A DNA stretch of 64,000 bases from NCBI RefSeq assembly GCF_900108855.1, contig NZ_FNXY01000003.1:248001-312000 (forward strand). Direction: 5' to 3'. Made by a program: the position numbers and the translations under genes. The stretch comes from Dyadobacter koreensis (GTDB taxonomy: Bacteria; Bacteroidota; Bacteroidia; Cytophagales; Spirosomataceae). The notes beneath the pieces are model-generated. The model did no database searches and was not told the origin of the DNA. It worked only from the letters and a program-made list of their open reading frames with translations. Positions 32,375 to 42,600 of this stretch are shown here, piece by piece; the stretch's first letter is position 1; every line of letters begins with the position of its first letter.

Positions 32375-34339
32375 ATGAGAATTATATTTGCTGTTGTTTT
32401 TTGGATTTCGTGTAGCTTTCTGCTCTTCCAACATACTGCTATGGCACAAGTCCAACTTCCCGGCGGCATCAGAATGCCAACAGGCGGCGGAAGTGGTGGC
32501 GCGCAAGGTGGAAAAGGTGGCGGAGCCATACTTGACGATAGTACCAAAACCATTTACGGTCCAAAAACCACGCTCCATTTTTTCGAAAATGACATTATTA
32601 ATAACCGCGATTCCGTTCGGTACCGTGTCGATACGTTGTTGCCGGATTTTAATCGTTGGACACCCGTTGACCGCTCCTATGGAAAATTGGTAGATCTTGG
32701 AAATACGGCTACGGCAACGCGGAATTTATTTTTCACACCACGTCAGGATATTGGTGCACAGCTTGGTATGCGTGCCTATGATCCTTATGCCATTCAACAG
32801 GATGACGTTCAATATATTGATACTAAATCGCAGTACACCGATTTGACATTCCGGTCGGGCGGGCGAAAAACTACGCTCGGCAGTTTTGGTTATTCCCAAA
32901 ATGTACATTCCCGTTTCAATTTTGGCATCAGAGGAGCGCGACTTACTTCCAATAAGCAATATGGTGCTTACACCGGCGTGGTTTCGGAAGCTTTGCTTGG
33001 GCAAAACTGGACATTTCTGGCACATGGACATTATTTCTCGAAAGATAAAAAATATCTTCTACTGGCTAATTACCGCTATTTAAACCAAAAAGCAAGGGAG
33101 CAGGGCGGTGTTATTCCCGACACACTGCCAGACGGAAAAGGTATCTGGACGTATGACGGCGCAGCGAGGATAAGTGATGATGCCAACTCCTGGGAAAGAC
33201 GGAATGCATTTCACATTTATCAGCAGTATAAGCTGGTTAATGGTTTTCAGGTTTTCGCGCAAACGGACTACCAGAGCACCATCAACAGGTATTCAGATTA
33301 TGATATAACGCGTGGTATAGAAAAAGGAATTTACCCGGCATACCGATACAATGCCGACACTACGAGACAGGATATCTTTTTTAAATTATTCGATAATAAA
33401 ATCGGGATAAAAGGTACATTTTCCGGCTTCAACTACCGGGCTTATATCCGACAGCGATTGTATGGAATGCGCGTATTTAGCCAGTCTCCTAATACGGTCG
33501 GGACGGTAAGTACGGAATACAGAACTGGCGTAAAATTTGATAATATTGTCGGGCTTTGGCTTAGCTATTATTTGAAGGATTCGGTTCAGCATCTGACAGC
33601 CGAAGGAGAGCATATTCTCGGGCGTGATTTCAGATTAAAAGGAGAGCTTGATACCAAATGGGCAAAAGTCGGATATCAAACCATTTTTACTTCGCCCGAT
33701 TTAATTGCCCAAAATTATATTGGCAATCATTTCGACTGGCAAAACAATTTTAAGCTGACCGGGACTAATACTATTTACGGTTTCTTACCGCTTCGAACAA
33801 AAAATATTCTGTTCACACCGGAGGTTCAGTATAATCTGGTAAACAATTATGTTTATTATGATACGGCCTCACTTCCCCGGCAATTTAGTGGTGCATTCAG
33901 TATCTTACGGATGGGTGCGACCTTTAACATCCCGCTTGGAAAATGGACTTTTTCAGGAATGGGATATTATACGGCCAATTCAAATAGCGATATTATCAGA
34001 ATGCCCAAGTATTTTGCAAGTGGCCAGGTCACGTATGATTTTACGTATGCAAAGGTGCTTTTCATTCAGGTTGGACTTTCTGCCATGTACCGGTCATCCT
34101 ATTTTGCGGATGCTTATATGCCTATTACACAGCAATTTCACTTGCAGAACACATTCATGGTTGATCAATATACCGTTGCCGACGTATTCGCAAATGTCCG
34201 TATCAAACGGATCAGGCTGTCTTTCAAAATGGCACATGTGAATCAGGGTTTTGGAGCACCGGGATATTATCAGACACCGGGTTATCTCGGGCTCAGACGT
34301 GCCTTTTCATTCGGAATCAACTGGCCCTTGTTTGATTAA
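32375..34339 (+). CDS. Putative outer-membrane porin (Porin_10 type)
   Basis: 654 aa. Signal peptide (about 1-25, HTAMAQ) followed by a Gly-rich linker (RMPTGGGSGGAQGGKGGGAI). The remainder is a series of amphipathic beta strands with many Tyr/Phe/Asn and a C-terminal aromatic strand (RRAFSFGINWPLFD), as in outer-membrane barrels. The segment DTLLPDFNRWTPVDRSYGKL, then LGNTATATRNLFF and YDPYAIQ, is characteristic of the Bacteroidota 'putative porin' family. It lies 35 bases after lpxK and may be cotranscribed. The transported solute is unknown. Confidence 0.87.
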   Translation: MRIIFAVVFWISCSFLLFQHTAMAQVQLPGGIRMPTGGGSGGAQGGKGGGAILDDSTKTIYGPKTTLHFFENDIINNRDSVRYRVDTLLPDFNRWTPVDRSYGKLVDLGNTATATRNLFFTPRQDIGAQLGMRAYDPYAIQQDDVQYIDTKSQYTDLTFRSGGRKTTLGSFGYSQNVHSRFNFGIRGARLTSNKQYGAYTGVVSEALLGQNWTFLAHGHYFSKDKKYLLLANYRYLNQKAREQGGVIPDTLPDGKGIWTYDGAARISDDANSWERRNAFHIYQQYKLVNGFQVFAQTDYQSTINRYSDYDITRGIEKGIYPAYRYNADTTRQDIFFKLFDNKIGIKGTFSGFNYRAYIRQRLYGMRVFSQSPNTVGTVSTEYRTGVKFDNIVGLWLSYYLKDSVQHLTAEGEHILGRDFRLKGELDTKWAKVGYQTIFTSPDLIAQNYIGNHFDWQNNFKLTGTNTIYGFLPLRTKNILFTPEVQYNLVNNYVYYDTASLPRQFSGAFSILRMGATFNIPLGKWTFSGMGYYTANSNSDIIRMPKYFASGQVTYDFTYAKVLFIQVGLSAMYRSSYFADAYMPITQQFHLQNTFMVDQYTVADVFANVRIKRIRLSFKMAHVNQGFGAPGYYQTPGYLGLRRAFSFGINWPLFD

Positions 34340-34452
34340 GCTGTTAGCGAAAGTGTTAATATTAAAAGTTTCTTCTTTAAAATTATTTACCTAGCCAAAA
34401 GCTTATTTTTGCCAAAAGCTAAAAGCTAATTGCTGTCAGCCACCAAAGCTCC

Positions 34453-37365
34453 ATGCCGTCATTCTTAAATCAGGTTGCCAATCACATTCTTGAACAAAAC
34501 GGTACCCAACTAGACCGTGTACGAATTGTTGTGCCCACACGCCGGGCTGCCTTTTTCCTCATGCAGGAACTGGCAAATAGTACGACAAAAGCGGTTATGA
34601 GCCCGAAAATTGAAGCGGTTGATGATTTCGTTGAAGGAATCTGCACGCTTGAAATTGAGGATTCAGTTCATCTTTTTTTTGAGCTTTACGAGACATTCAA
34701 GGAAATAGATCCGGATGTTCAGTTTGACCGGTTTATGGGCTGGGCTTCTGTTTTACTGAGTGACCTGGATAAAATTGACCAGTATCTTGTCCGTACCGAT
34801 TATCTCTTTGATTATTTATCAGAGGCAAAAGCGATCAACCGCTGGCAGGAAAATCTTCCCGAAGGAAAAACACTGAAAGACAGCTCCGGGACGAAACAGT
34901 ATTTCACGCTTTTTGAGAATATAAAACAGGTTTACAGCACATTTAGAGATCGTTTGCTGGCAAACGGAAAAGCATACCGGGGTATGGCTTATCGGCAATT
35001 GGCGGAAAATGTTGACGATTTGCTGCTTAACAAAAGTGATAACGACAGAATTTATTTTGCCGGTTTCAACGCGTTTACAGAATCTGAAAAAAGGATCATC
35101 ACGGCGTTGATCAAAGCTGAAAAAGCGGAAGTTTTATGGGATACGGACCGCTACTACATGTCTGAAAATACGGGTGTGGAAGCAGGAAAAAGTCTTCGTG
35201 AATATCAAAGCCAGAAAATTTTTCGTGACTGGAACTGGACGGATAATAATCTTTTGACCACAAAAAAAGATATAACCATCTATGGGGTTCCTAACGCGAC
35301 TTTGCAGACCAAGGTTGCCGGGCAACTTTATGCTGCGATGAAAGCGGGCGATAATCCCGATGAACCGATCTCGACAGCTATTGTTCTGGCGGATGAAAAC
35401 CTGCTGCTTCCGATGATCTATTCGCTCGACGAAGGCGTGACGGACTTCAATATCACGATGGGCTTGTCGCTCAGGAATTCGATGCTCTATACGCTGATCG
35501 ATAGTGTATTCGAATTGCAGCAGAATGTTGTAGAGTTTAAAAACAAGTCTGGTCGAAATGTACGGATACCAAAATTTAACCACAAATCGATCAGTAAAGT
35601 CCTGAATCATCCCTTTATCCGTCACTACGAACATGCTGTTTTAAGACCTTCGACAAGCCAGACGAACACCATTGTTCAGGAAACGCTTTGGCAAATTACC
35701 GATGGAAACCGCGTATTTTTAAGTGCCGATGAAATGCGGGAATTGGGTCAGGGAAATCTCCTTTTCGAAACATTATTTACACACTGGCCAAAAAATAATT
35801 CCAAACGCGTCATCCAGACGTTTTACACGCTTATCGATATTTTGCGTGAGGTTTATAAGGAATATAAAAACGCGCTGGAAACGGAATATTTATATTTGTT
35901 TTATACCCTTCTCAAACAATTTGAACAAACACTGGAAGATCGCCCGGAAGTTATTACCTTGAAAACACTCCGGTCTTTTATGTTCGAATTGATCAAACAG
36001 ACCAGAATTCCATTCAGCGGGGAACCGATCAGCTCTCTTCAGATTTTGGGTATGCTTGAAACCCGCGCGCTGGATTTTGACCGGATTATTATTCTGTCAC
36101 TCAACGAAGGCACGCTTCCGCAAGCAAAACGTCAGAATTCACTTATTCCTTACGACGCAGCGCAAGCTGTCGGACTACCGACACACCAGCATCAGGAAGC
36201 TGTGATGTCTTATCATTTTTACCGTTTATTACAGCGCGCCTCAGAAATTCACATGCTTTACACAAGTACGAATGACGCGCCGGGCGGAGGAGAAAAAAGC
36301 CGTTTTATTCAGCAAGTGGAGTACGAACTTTCTTCATATAATCCTAAAATAAAAATTCAGAATAAAACTGTTTCTTTTTCTAAAGAGCCTTCGAAGGAAC
36401 TGAGTGAAGATGTTCCGAAAGATGCTGCAATGCTCGCAGCGATTCGCAGATATCTTTCAGGAAAGGGAATTTATCCTACGCACCTGAACGAGCTGATACG
36501 CTGCTCCATGCAATTTTATCTAAAACATATCGTCGGCGTTAAAGAAGCTGAAGATGTGGAGGAAGAATTGGGTATGGATAAAATCGGAACATGGATTCAC
36601 GCCTGTCTGGAACGACTCGACCAGGATTTTTTCCTTCTCGAAAAAGATCCGACAGTAGAACAGATTAAGATCATCCTGAAAGAAGAATTTGACGATTTAT
36701 TTAAGGGATACATTACAGATCTGGGGCTGAATAAAATATATTATCACGTCGGCGAGCAGCAGATTCTTGCATTCATGACACACCAGATCAACCAGGAATC
36801 CAGGCGTAAAATACTAGCCGCGGAACAGCCGCTCCGAACCGCTCTGACGATGAATCTTCAAAACGAAGATACTCTGGTGAATATCGGAGGAAAAATTGAC
36901 CGGATCGAATTGAGCGGAGAAAATACACTGTACGTCATGGATTACAAAACCGGCAGTGTGGAGCTCACGGGAAAACAAAAAGTATCTGATCCGGAAAGAA
37001 AAGAAGAAATTATAAGGACAGATCCGGATAGAAAAGCTGGTTATGTCCGTCAGTTATGGCTTTATGAATATCTGATGTACCGGAAAATGCAGGACGAGAA
37101 AGGCCTGACCATCGGCGGAAAAACCTATGAATTTGGTAAGTATCTTGTAAAATCAGGTTTTTACTCATTCCGTGATCCAACAAACCTTATCGCCAATCCT
37201 TTGGAGTTAACTGAAGGGCTGGACGCCGAACATTTCATTCAGCGTTCGGAAAGATTGTTGTCCGAAATCCTCAACGATCTGCTCGACCCTCAGATCCCGT
37301 TCCGTAAAACAGAAGATCTGAATGTCTGCACCTATTGTGATTTTGTCGGAATTTGTGGAAGATAA
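34453..37365 (+). CDS. AddB-like PD-(D/E)XK nuclease/helicase-like protein
   Basis: 970 aa. The N-terminal half resembles the AddB helicase-like region but lacks a GKT Walker A (VRIVVPTRRAAFFLMQELAN at the start), as is common for AddB-like proteins here. The C-terminal nuclease has GGKIDRIE (Asp816) and VMDYKTG (Asp830, Lys832), a RecB-type PD-(D/E)XK site. Four cysteines fit an Fe-S cluster: Cys684 (LIRCSMQFYLKH) and Cys959, Cys962 and Cys968 (CTYCDFVGICG). It would process double-strand breaks with an AddA/UvrD-like helicase, which is not in this window. Spacing to the porin gene is 113 bases. Confidence 0.88.
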   Translation: MPSFLNQVANHILEQNGTQLDRVRIVVPTRRAAFFLMQELANSTTKAVMSPKIEAVDDFVEGICTLEIEDSVHLFFELYETFKEIDPDVQFDRFMGWASVLLSDLDKIDQYLVRTDYLFDYLSEAKAINRWQENLPEGKTLKDSSGTKQYFTLFENIKQVYSTFRDRLLANGKAYRGMAYRQLAENVDDLLLNKSDNDRIYFAGFNAFTESEKRIITALIKAEKAEVLWDTDRYYMSENTGVEAGKSLREYQSQKIFRDWNWTDNNLLTTKKDITIYGVPNATLQTKVAGQLYAAMKAGDNPDEPISTAIVLADENLLLPMIYSLDEGVTDFNITMGLSLRNSMLYTLIDSVFELQQNVVEFKNKSGRNVRIPKFNHKSISKVLNHPFIRHYEHAVLRPSTSQTNTIVQETLWQITDGNRVFLSADEMRELGQGNLLFETLFTHWPKNNSKRVIQTFYTLIDILREVYKEYKNALETEYLYLFYTLLKQFEQTLEDRPEVITLKTLRSFMFELIKQTRIPFSGEPISSLQILGMLETRALDFDRIIILSLNEGTLPQAKRQNSLIPYDAAQAVGLPTHQHQEAVMSYHFYRLLQRASEIHMLYTSTNDAPGGGEKSRFIQQVEYELSSYNPKIKIQNKTVSFSKEPSKELSEDVPKDAAMLAAIRRYLSGKGIYPTHLNELIRCSMQFYLKHIVGVKEAEDVEEELGMDKIGTWIHACLERLDQDFFLLEKDPTVEQIKIILKEEFDDLFKGYITDLGLNKIYYHVGEQQILAFMTHQINQESRRKILAAEQPLRTALTMNLQNEDTLVNIGGKIDRIELSGENTLYVMDYKTGSVELTGKQKVSDPERKEEIIRTDPDRKAGYVRQLWLYEYLMYRKMQDEKGLTIGGKTYEFGKYLVKSGFYSFRDPTNLIANPLELTEGLDAEHFIQRSERLLSEILNDLLDPQIPFRKTEDLNVCTYCDFVGICGR

Positions 37366-37370
37366 CATAA

Positions 37371-37568
37371 TCAGGATGCAGATATCGCCTGGTCATTCAG
37401 GTGATATCTCCTTCTGATGTCGTTGATTAAAAACTTTTTCTGAGCAGTAAAACTTTCCGGATGCATGGTTTGAAAAATCTTCTCCCACTCTGCAAACCGA
37501 TCCTGATCTGCTTTTTTAAAAGCGACGCTGTCAATTTTTTTAGCCGTCAAATATTCTTCAAATTCCAT
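37371..37568 (-). CDS. Small conserved hypothetical protein
   Basis: 65 aa: MEFEEYLTAKKIDSVAFKKA..., ending in FLINDIRRRYHLND. Hydrophilic, helical, with several aromatic residues; no signal or membrane segment. Very similar short proteins ('...YL..KKIDS..F........W...F...HP.SFTAQK.FLIN.IRR.Y') are common in Bacteroidota, from memory. Function unknown. It is convergent with the AddB-like gene and lies just downstream of the glycosyltransferase gene on the same strand. Confidence 0.75.
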   Translation of the reverse strand: MEFEEYLTAKKIDSVAFKKADQDRFAEWEKIFQTMHPESFTAQKKFLINDIRRRYHLNDQAISAS

Positions 37569-37594
37569 TTTATGCGAAGGTTTTGTATGTATCG

Positions 37595-38332
37595 TTATTT
37601 GGCGTTAAAGAAGCCATATTTGAAGATACAATAAATCGCCCGAACACCGTCTTTCCAATTGATCTTTTTCCCTTCTGCATAAGTGCGTCCGTAATATGAA
37701 ATCCCCACTTCATAAATTCTCAACCCTGGAACGCGGGCAATTTTCGCAGTTACTTCCGGTTCGAAACCAAATCTTGTTTCGGTTAGATTTAATTTCTGTA
37801 TTACACTGGTTTGGAATAACTTATAGCAAGTTTCCATATCGGTCAGATTCAGGTTCGTGGCCATATTCGATAAGAAAGTCAGCACGAATTTGTTTCCGAT
37901 TGTATGCCAGAAAAATAAAATTCTGTGAGGTTTACCGCCGATAAATCTGGAACCAAATACTACGTCTGCATGACCGTCCCAGATTGGCTGTATAAGTATA
38001 TTGTATTCTTCAGGATCATACTCCAGATCCGCATCCTGAATGATCAGATATTCGCCTGTCGCGTGCTGGATGCCAGTATGCAGAGCCGCTCCTTTTCCCT
38101 TGTTAACCTCATGCTTGAGATATCTGATATTTAGTTCCGGGTTATTAGCCTTGTAATTCAGAATCGCCTGTTCTGTACCATCGCTTGAAAAATCGTTGAC
38201 GATAATCACCTCTTTTTCGATATTATGATTCAGCTGAACTGCCTTAATCTTATCAAGGATAAAATGTACCGTTCTGGCCTCATTGTAAGCGGGAATAATT
38301 ATAGAAAGCTTGGTAAAAGGATTACTGATCAT
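37595..38332 (-). CDS. Family 2 glycosyltransferase (dolichyl-phosphate mannosyltransferase-like)
   Basis: 245 aa with no C-terminal membrane helices, so a soluble DPM1-like GT-A enzyme that works at the inner membrane surface. Motifs: LSIIIPAYNEARTVHFIL (nucleotide-sugar start), IIVNDFSSDGT (46-53), GKGAALHTGI, and the metal-binding IQDADLEYDP (Asp100/Asp102). The C-terminal WKDGVRAIYCIFKYGFF is typical of polyprenol-phosphate glycosyltransferases. The donor and acceptor are not determinable from the sequence. The small 65-aa gene follows within 26 bases. Confidence 0.9.
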   Translation of the reverse strand: MISNPFTKLSIIIPAYNEARTVHFILDKIKAVQLNHNIEKEVIIVNDFSSDGTEQAILNYKANNPELNIRYLKHEVNKGKGAALHTGIQHATGEYLIIQDADLEYDPEEYNILIQPIWDGHADVVFGSRFIGGKPHRILFFWHTIGNKFVLTFLSNMATNLNLTDMETCYKLFQTSVIQKLNLTETRFGFEPEVTAKIARVPGLRIYEVGISYYGRTYAEGKKINWKDGVRAIYCIFKYGFFNAK

Positions 38333-38452
38333 TTGCTAAGGTTAAATTTCACAACGTTTCCGAGATACGAACGAAGATCGTAATTTTGACTGAAAAAGTC
38401 ATAGAATAAATTCGAGATATTTATTTCTGGCTAAATACAACACATTCTATGC

Positions 38453-38854
38453 CTATAATGCGCGTAAAACTACAACTTCCCGCGGATTTCCCGGATCATA
38501 TTTCACCATAATTTTACTTCCCGAATGTAATAACGTCTTTAACGAGTTGGGTAGAACCTGTTTAACCTCGGCTACAAAGTTTCTTCCCTTTTCCGGTAAG
38601 ACCTGCATTTGCAATTTTACCTGCGGAAGATCATTGATTATCATGCCAGTCTCGTTTACATCTAAAACGATAGCTTCGGCGAGAGTTCCGTTCTTTTCAA
38701 TTTCCTGTAAGGTCATTTTCCGGGGGCGCCCCAACATTTTGACAAGTCGCCAGGCTGCCAGAAGCATCATTATAACAATCGCCCCTTCCAATATTCCCAC
38801 GATCTGTATTGCTATTAATTCCATTTTGTTTGCTTTGACATTACAAAGAAACAT
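38453..38854 (-). CDS. Membrane-anchored hypothetical protein
   Basis: 133 aa; the natural start is probably the second Met (MELIAIQIVG, position 38824), giving 123 aa. One N-terminal membrane helix (IVGILEGAIVIMMLLAAWRL) is followed by a basic stretch (RPRKMT) and a beta-rich domain (about 50-133: AEAIVLDVNETGMIINDLPQ, VKLQMQVLPEKGRNFVAEVK, SKIMVKYDPGNPREVVVL). The strand pattern, ending 'G....VKYDP.NP..V', resembles the DUF3592/OB-like domains that end with that phrase. Function unknown. No operon partner is closer than 65 bases. Confidence 0.7.
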   Translation of the reverse strand: MFLCNVKANKMELIAIQIVGILEGAIVIMMLLAAWRLVKMLGRPRKMTLQEIEKNGTLAEAIVLDVNETGMIINDLPQVKLQMQVLPEKGRNFVAEVKQVLPNSLKTLLHSGSKIMVKYDPGNPREVVVLRAL

Positions 38855-38919
38855 CAGGACGTCTCGGTGGTCAACAATAGTAATTTAACGGCGGGCTGTG
38901 GGAGAACGAATGGTAAAGG

Positions 38920-39669
38920 TTACCGGAAATTTAGCTGCTGCTGCACTTCGTCTTTCTTTCTCCGGGATATCTCAATCTTAGCACCGTCAGAGAGCAACAC
39001 ATATTCATGATCATTGCTCAACCGGACAATATGAAAAGAGTTTACAAGATGGGATTTATGAGTGCGGATAAAACTGAATTCTTCCAGCATTTCTTCAAAA
39101 TGTTTTAATGTTTTACTGGCCACGAAAGGTCGTTTTCCTACGAGATGAATAATCGTATAATTTCTATCTGCCTCTAAACGGAGAATCTCATCCAAAGTAA
39201 AAAAGAATACGCCCTGACTGGACGGCACGGCAAGCTTAAAATCTTTAACTTCCTTTTTGCCAATGTTTTGAACCAGATTATCAAACAACTCCTTCTTCTG
39301 TTTAGCGGGCTTTTGTTTTTCAAGGTAGCGATTGATCGCGTTTCTTAGGTCGTCAGGATCTACCGGTTTTAAAAGATAATCCAATGCGCTGAACCTTATC
39401 GCCTGGATCGCATACTGATTATAGGCAGTTGTAAAAATAATTTCAAATGTTGGTTCTTTAAGTGCCAGTAAAAAGTCGAATCCGGTTTTGTATGGCATTT
39501 CTACATCCAGGAAAACAATGCCGGGATGATACGTTTTCAGTATTTCCAACGCAGCGTCCACAGAGTCCGCCTGCCTTATCTCTGTAATTTCAGGCACCAG
39601 ATTCAATAAATAATGATTTAATACATTTCTGGCTTTGGCCTCGTCATCGATTATTAAAGTTTTTATCAT
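38920..39669 (-). CDS. LytTR-type response regulator
   Basis: 249 aa. Receiver domain (1-~120) with IIDDE, phosphoacceptor Asp55 (IVFLDVEMP), TTAYNQYAIQAI and the LLKPVD lysine, then a linker and a LytTR DNA-binding domain (about 140-249; FFTLDEILRLEADRNYTIIH, KTLKHFEEML, FIRTHKSHLVNS). It starts 11 bases after the sensor kinase gene and is its likely partner. LytTR proteins bind direct repeats; no clear repeat is visible upstream of this pair. Confidence 0.94.
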   Translation of the reverse strand: MIKTLIIDDEAKARNVLNHYLLNLVPEITEIRQADSVDAALEILKTYHPGIVFLDVEMPYKTGFDFLLALKEPTFEIIFTTAYNQYAIQAIRFSALDYLLKPVDPDDLRNAINRYLEKQKPAKQKKELFDNLVQNIGKKEVKDFKLAVPSSQGVFFFTLDEILRLEADRNYTIIHLVGKRPFVASKTLKHFEEMLEEFSFIRTHKSHLVNSFHIVRLSNDHEYVLLSDGAKIEISRRKKDEVQQQLNFR

Positions 39670-39680
39670 AATGTCCTGGG

Positions 39681-42600
39681 TTAAAGATTTTTCAGGTAAG
39701 TTGATAATTCAATTTCGACCAACGTTCCGATGGCCTTTCCCTCATCATATTTATCAGTGATGGTTAAACGGGCATGATTTCCCTGGCGCTGAAGTAAATC
39801 AATTCTGTCCTGGGAAATTGCCAGGCCTCTGGATTCATGCCGCTTCGATTTGCTGTTTTTTTCTTTGAGCTCAAAGGATTTTTTACGTCCAATTCCGTTA
39901 TCATCAATCCGGCAGACAAAAGTCTCTTCGTCTACTCTTTTAAATTCAATTGTCAGCCTTCGCTCTCCGCTTTTATGCATCAATCCATGCCAAAGCGCGT
40001 TTTCTACATAGGGCTGCACGAGCATTGAAGGAAGCGATATTTGATCTTCTTCCAGTGTTTCGTCCATAATAATATTATAGCAAAAGCTATTTTCAAAACG
40101 CATTTGCTCTAATTCCAAGTACAGTTCCAGTACCTCGCGCTCCTCTTCAACGGTTACAAGATTTTTACCCGAATTATTCAGAACCATCCGGAAAAGCTTG
40201 GAGAATTTATTCAGGTACTTACTAGCTTCCCCATACTTCTGCGTGACGATACATTCCTGAATGCTGTTAAGGCAATTAAAAACAAAATGCGGATTCATTT
40301 GTGCACGTAACGCCATCAGCTGACTTTCCGCGAGCATTTTATTTATTTCCAGCAGCATAATCTCCTTCTCCTGCGCCTGACCTTCCGCGATTGCCTCCGA
40401 GATTTTATTGGCACTGATGGAAGCAATGGTTGTCAGCGCCTTGGCATGCTCATCCGTAAAAAAATATTTCCTGCTATGCTCAGAATCAATAACTCCGATC
40501 ACTTTTCCGTCATGATGAATGGGTACCGCGATTTCAGAATACCTGACTTCATCGTCGATAATGTATCGGTCATCTTTCGTCGTATCGCCGATAATCAGCG
40601 GTTTTCCGCTTGCCGCAGCAGCTCCAACGATACCCATGCCAATATCGATCTCAATCGGATTTATAATTTCATGCCCTTTCGGATTTTTAGGCCCGTAGGC
40701 AGCTTTTTGCACCAGCCGGTTTTTCTCTTCGTCCAGCAGATATACAACACAATCCTCAAAACGAAGCTGTGAAATGCAGTTTCGCGCAATGTCCCAGCAT
40801 ATTTCATTCACCGAATTTTCGCCATATACGGAATTGGCAAAATAGTCGATCGTTTTATCGATCCGCCGCTTTTCTTTACGGGAATTTGCGTCCCGATAAA
40901 ACATATAGGAAATCAGCAGCAGCACCAAAAGACAAAGTGCCGTGAACCACCAGGTCTGCCACCAGTTTGGTTTGATATGCACTTTTAAGACCGTCTCTTC
41001 TTTCATCCACTGCCCTTTTTCGTCTGTGCTGCGTACTTTAAAGGTATATTTTCCAGGCATAAGGTTCGTGTAAGAAGCCACGATCCGCCGGCCAGCGTTG
41101 ACCCAATGTTTGTCAACTCCTTCCAGCTGAAAACTATATTGCAGCCAGGGAATATCGCGATGACTCAATGACGCATATTGAAATGTCATATCGTCTTCCG
41201 TAGGCTCTAGTTCGAGGATCCCCTCATTTTCATAAGGCGTTTTTTCAGTGCCAAAAATTTTAACCGAGGTAATGTGAGGAGCTTTTTTCACTGGCATGAC
41301 AGCGAATCGAAACGGATCAATCACGACAACATGGTCGAGCATTACCGCATAAACCTTTCCATTAGCAATCGTGAGATTATTCCAGTAATCCTGCAAAGTT
41401 TTTCCAAGATCAATTTCCACCTTGGTAACAGCTTTTGTTTTTGGATTAAAAAACATCAGACCCTCTCTGCTGGCTGCCCAGACGGCGCCACGGTCGTCGA
41501 TTCCAATACTGGCGATATGATCAAACAAAAGCCCGCTGCTCGTATCAATGCTGTCCAGGACAGCGCCTTTTTGATTCATTTTCAAAATACCTCTTCCCGC
41601 TGCTGATGCCCAGATATTTCCGTCTGAATCTTCGACCAGCTTACTTACATAAAACTCATTTGGATTAAAAACGGGAAGTTCAGAAAACTTTTTTGCAGCA
41701 TAGTCAAACTTTAAAAACCCTCTTCCATTCCTTGAAAAATAAATATTGTTATTTCTCAGCTGCACAAAACTCTGGCAATTGGCAAATGTGAAAATTCCGC
41801 GGGTTTCATCCTTCCCGTCAAAACGTTCCAGCTTTTTTGTCTGGGGATCGAAGCAATAAACAGCATCATCCATGACTTGAAACCAAACCTTTTTTTCGTG
41901 ATCCACAAATACAAAATTGGTAAATTTTTTAGATGGGTCTTTTCTAAACAAATTCAGTTTTTCAAGTCGGGAACTTCCGTTCTTCAATTTGTACAACCCT
42001 TCGTCTCCTGCAAACCACCATGTATCGTTTTGCCTTACCGACATTAAAAAGCGGTTTCGAAGTAAGGTCGGTACAATAAATCTTTTATAACTTCCATCTG
42101 CCATGTTATATGCCACAATCCCCTCCTCTTTACTTGCCATAATCGTATCTCCCCAAACGCTGATATGATTGGCCTGCGCAAAACCTGTTTGCAGGAAGAA
42201 CCGAAAACTGGGCAACTGATAAATTGCAAGGAGCGGATAATTATCCTGGCTTTTACTAACCCCGTTAATCGTACCGAGCCAGACATTACCTTCCTCATCC
42301 TCAATAGCCTCGCGAAAATGACCATAACCAATGGTATAAGTTTCATTCTGGCTGTATGGTATTTTTTTTATCGGTTTGCCAGGCTCCTTGATGTATGCAG
42401 AAAACAGCCAGGTTGAAATCCATAAGCGATCTCTGCTGTCAATAAATAGACGGTTACATCCTTCATTGATTACGGTCCCATCAAGCTGAAAATATTTTTC
42501 AATGATATTTTTTCGCCAATCCCAGAAATTCAGCGAAGGGTCATCGTCGCAGCCATACCACACATTACTTTTGCTATCGACAGCAATAGCATTCACGTTA

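Noticed and set aside
34390..34435. Repeated AAAAGCT units before the AddB-like gene
   Set aside because: Short and imperfect; could be chance in AT-rich DNA and does not form an array.
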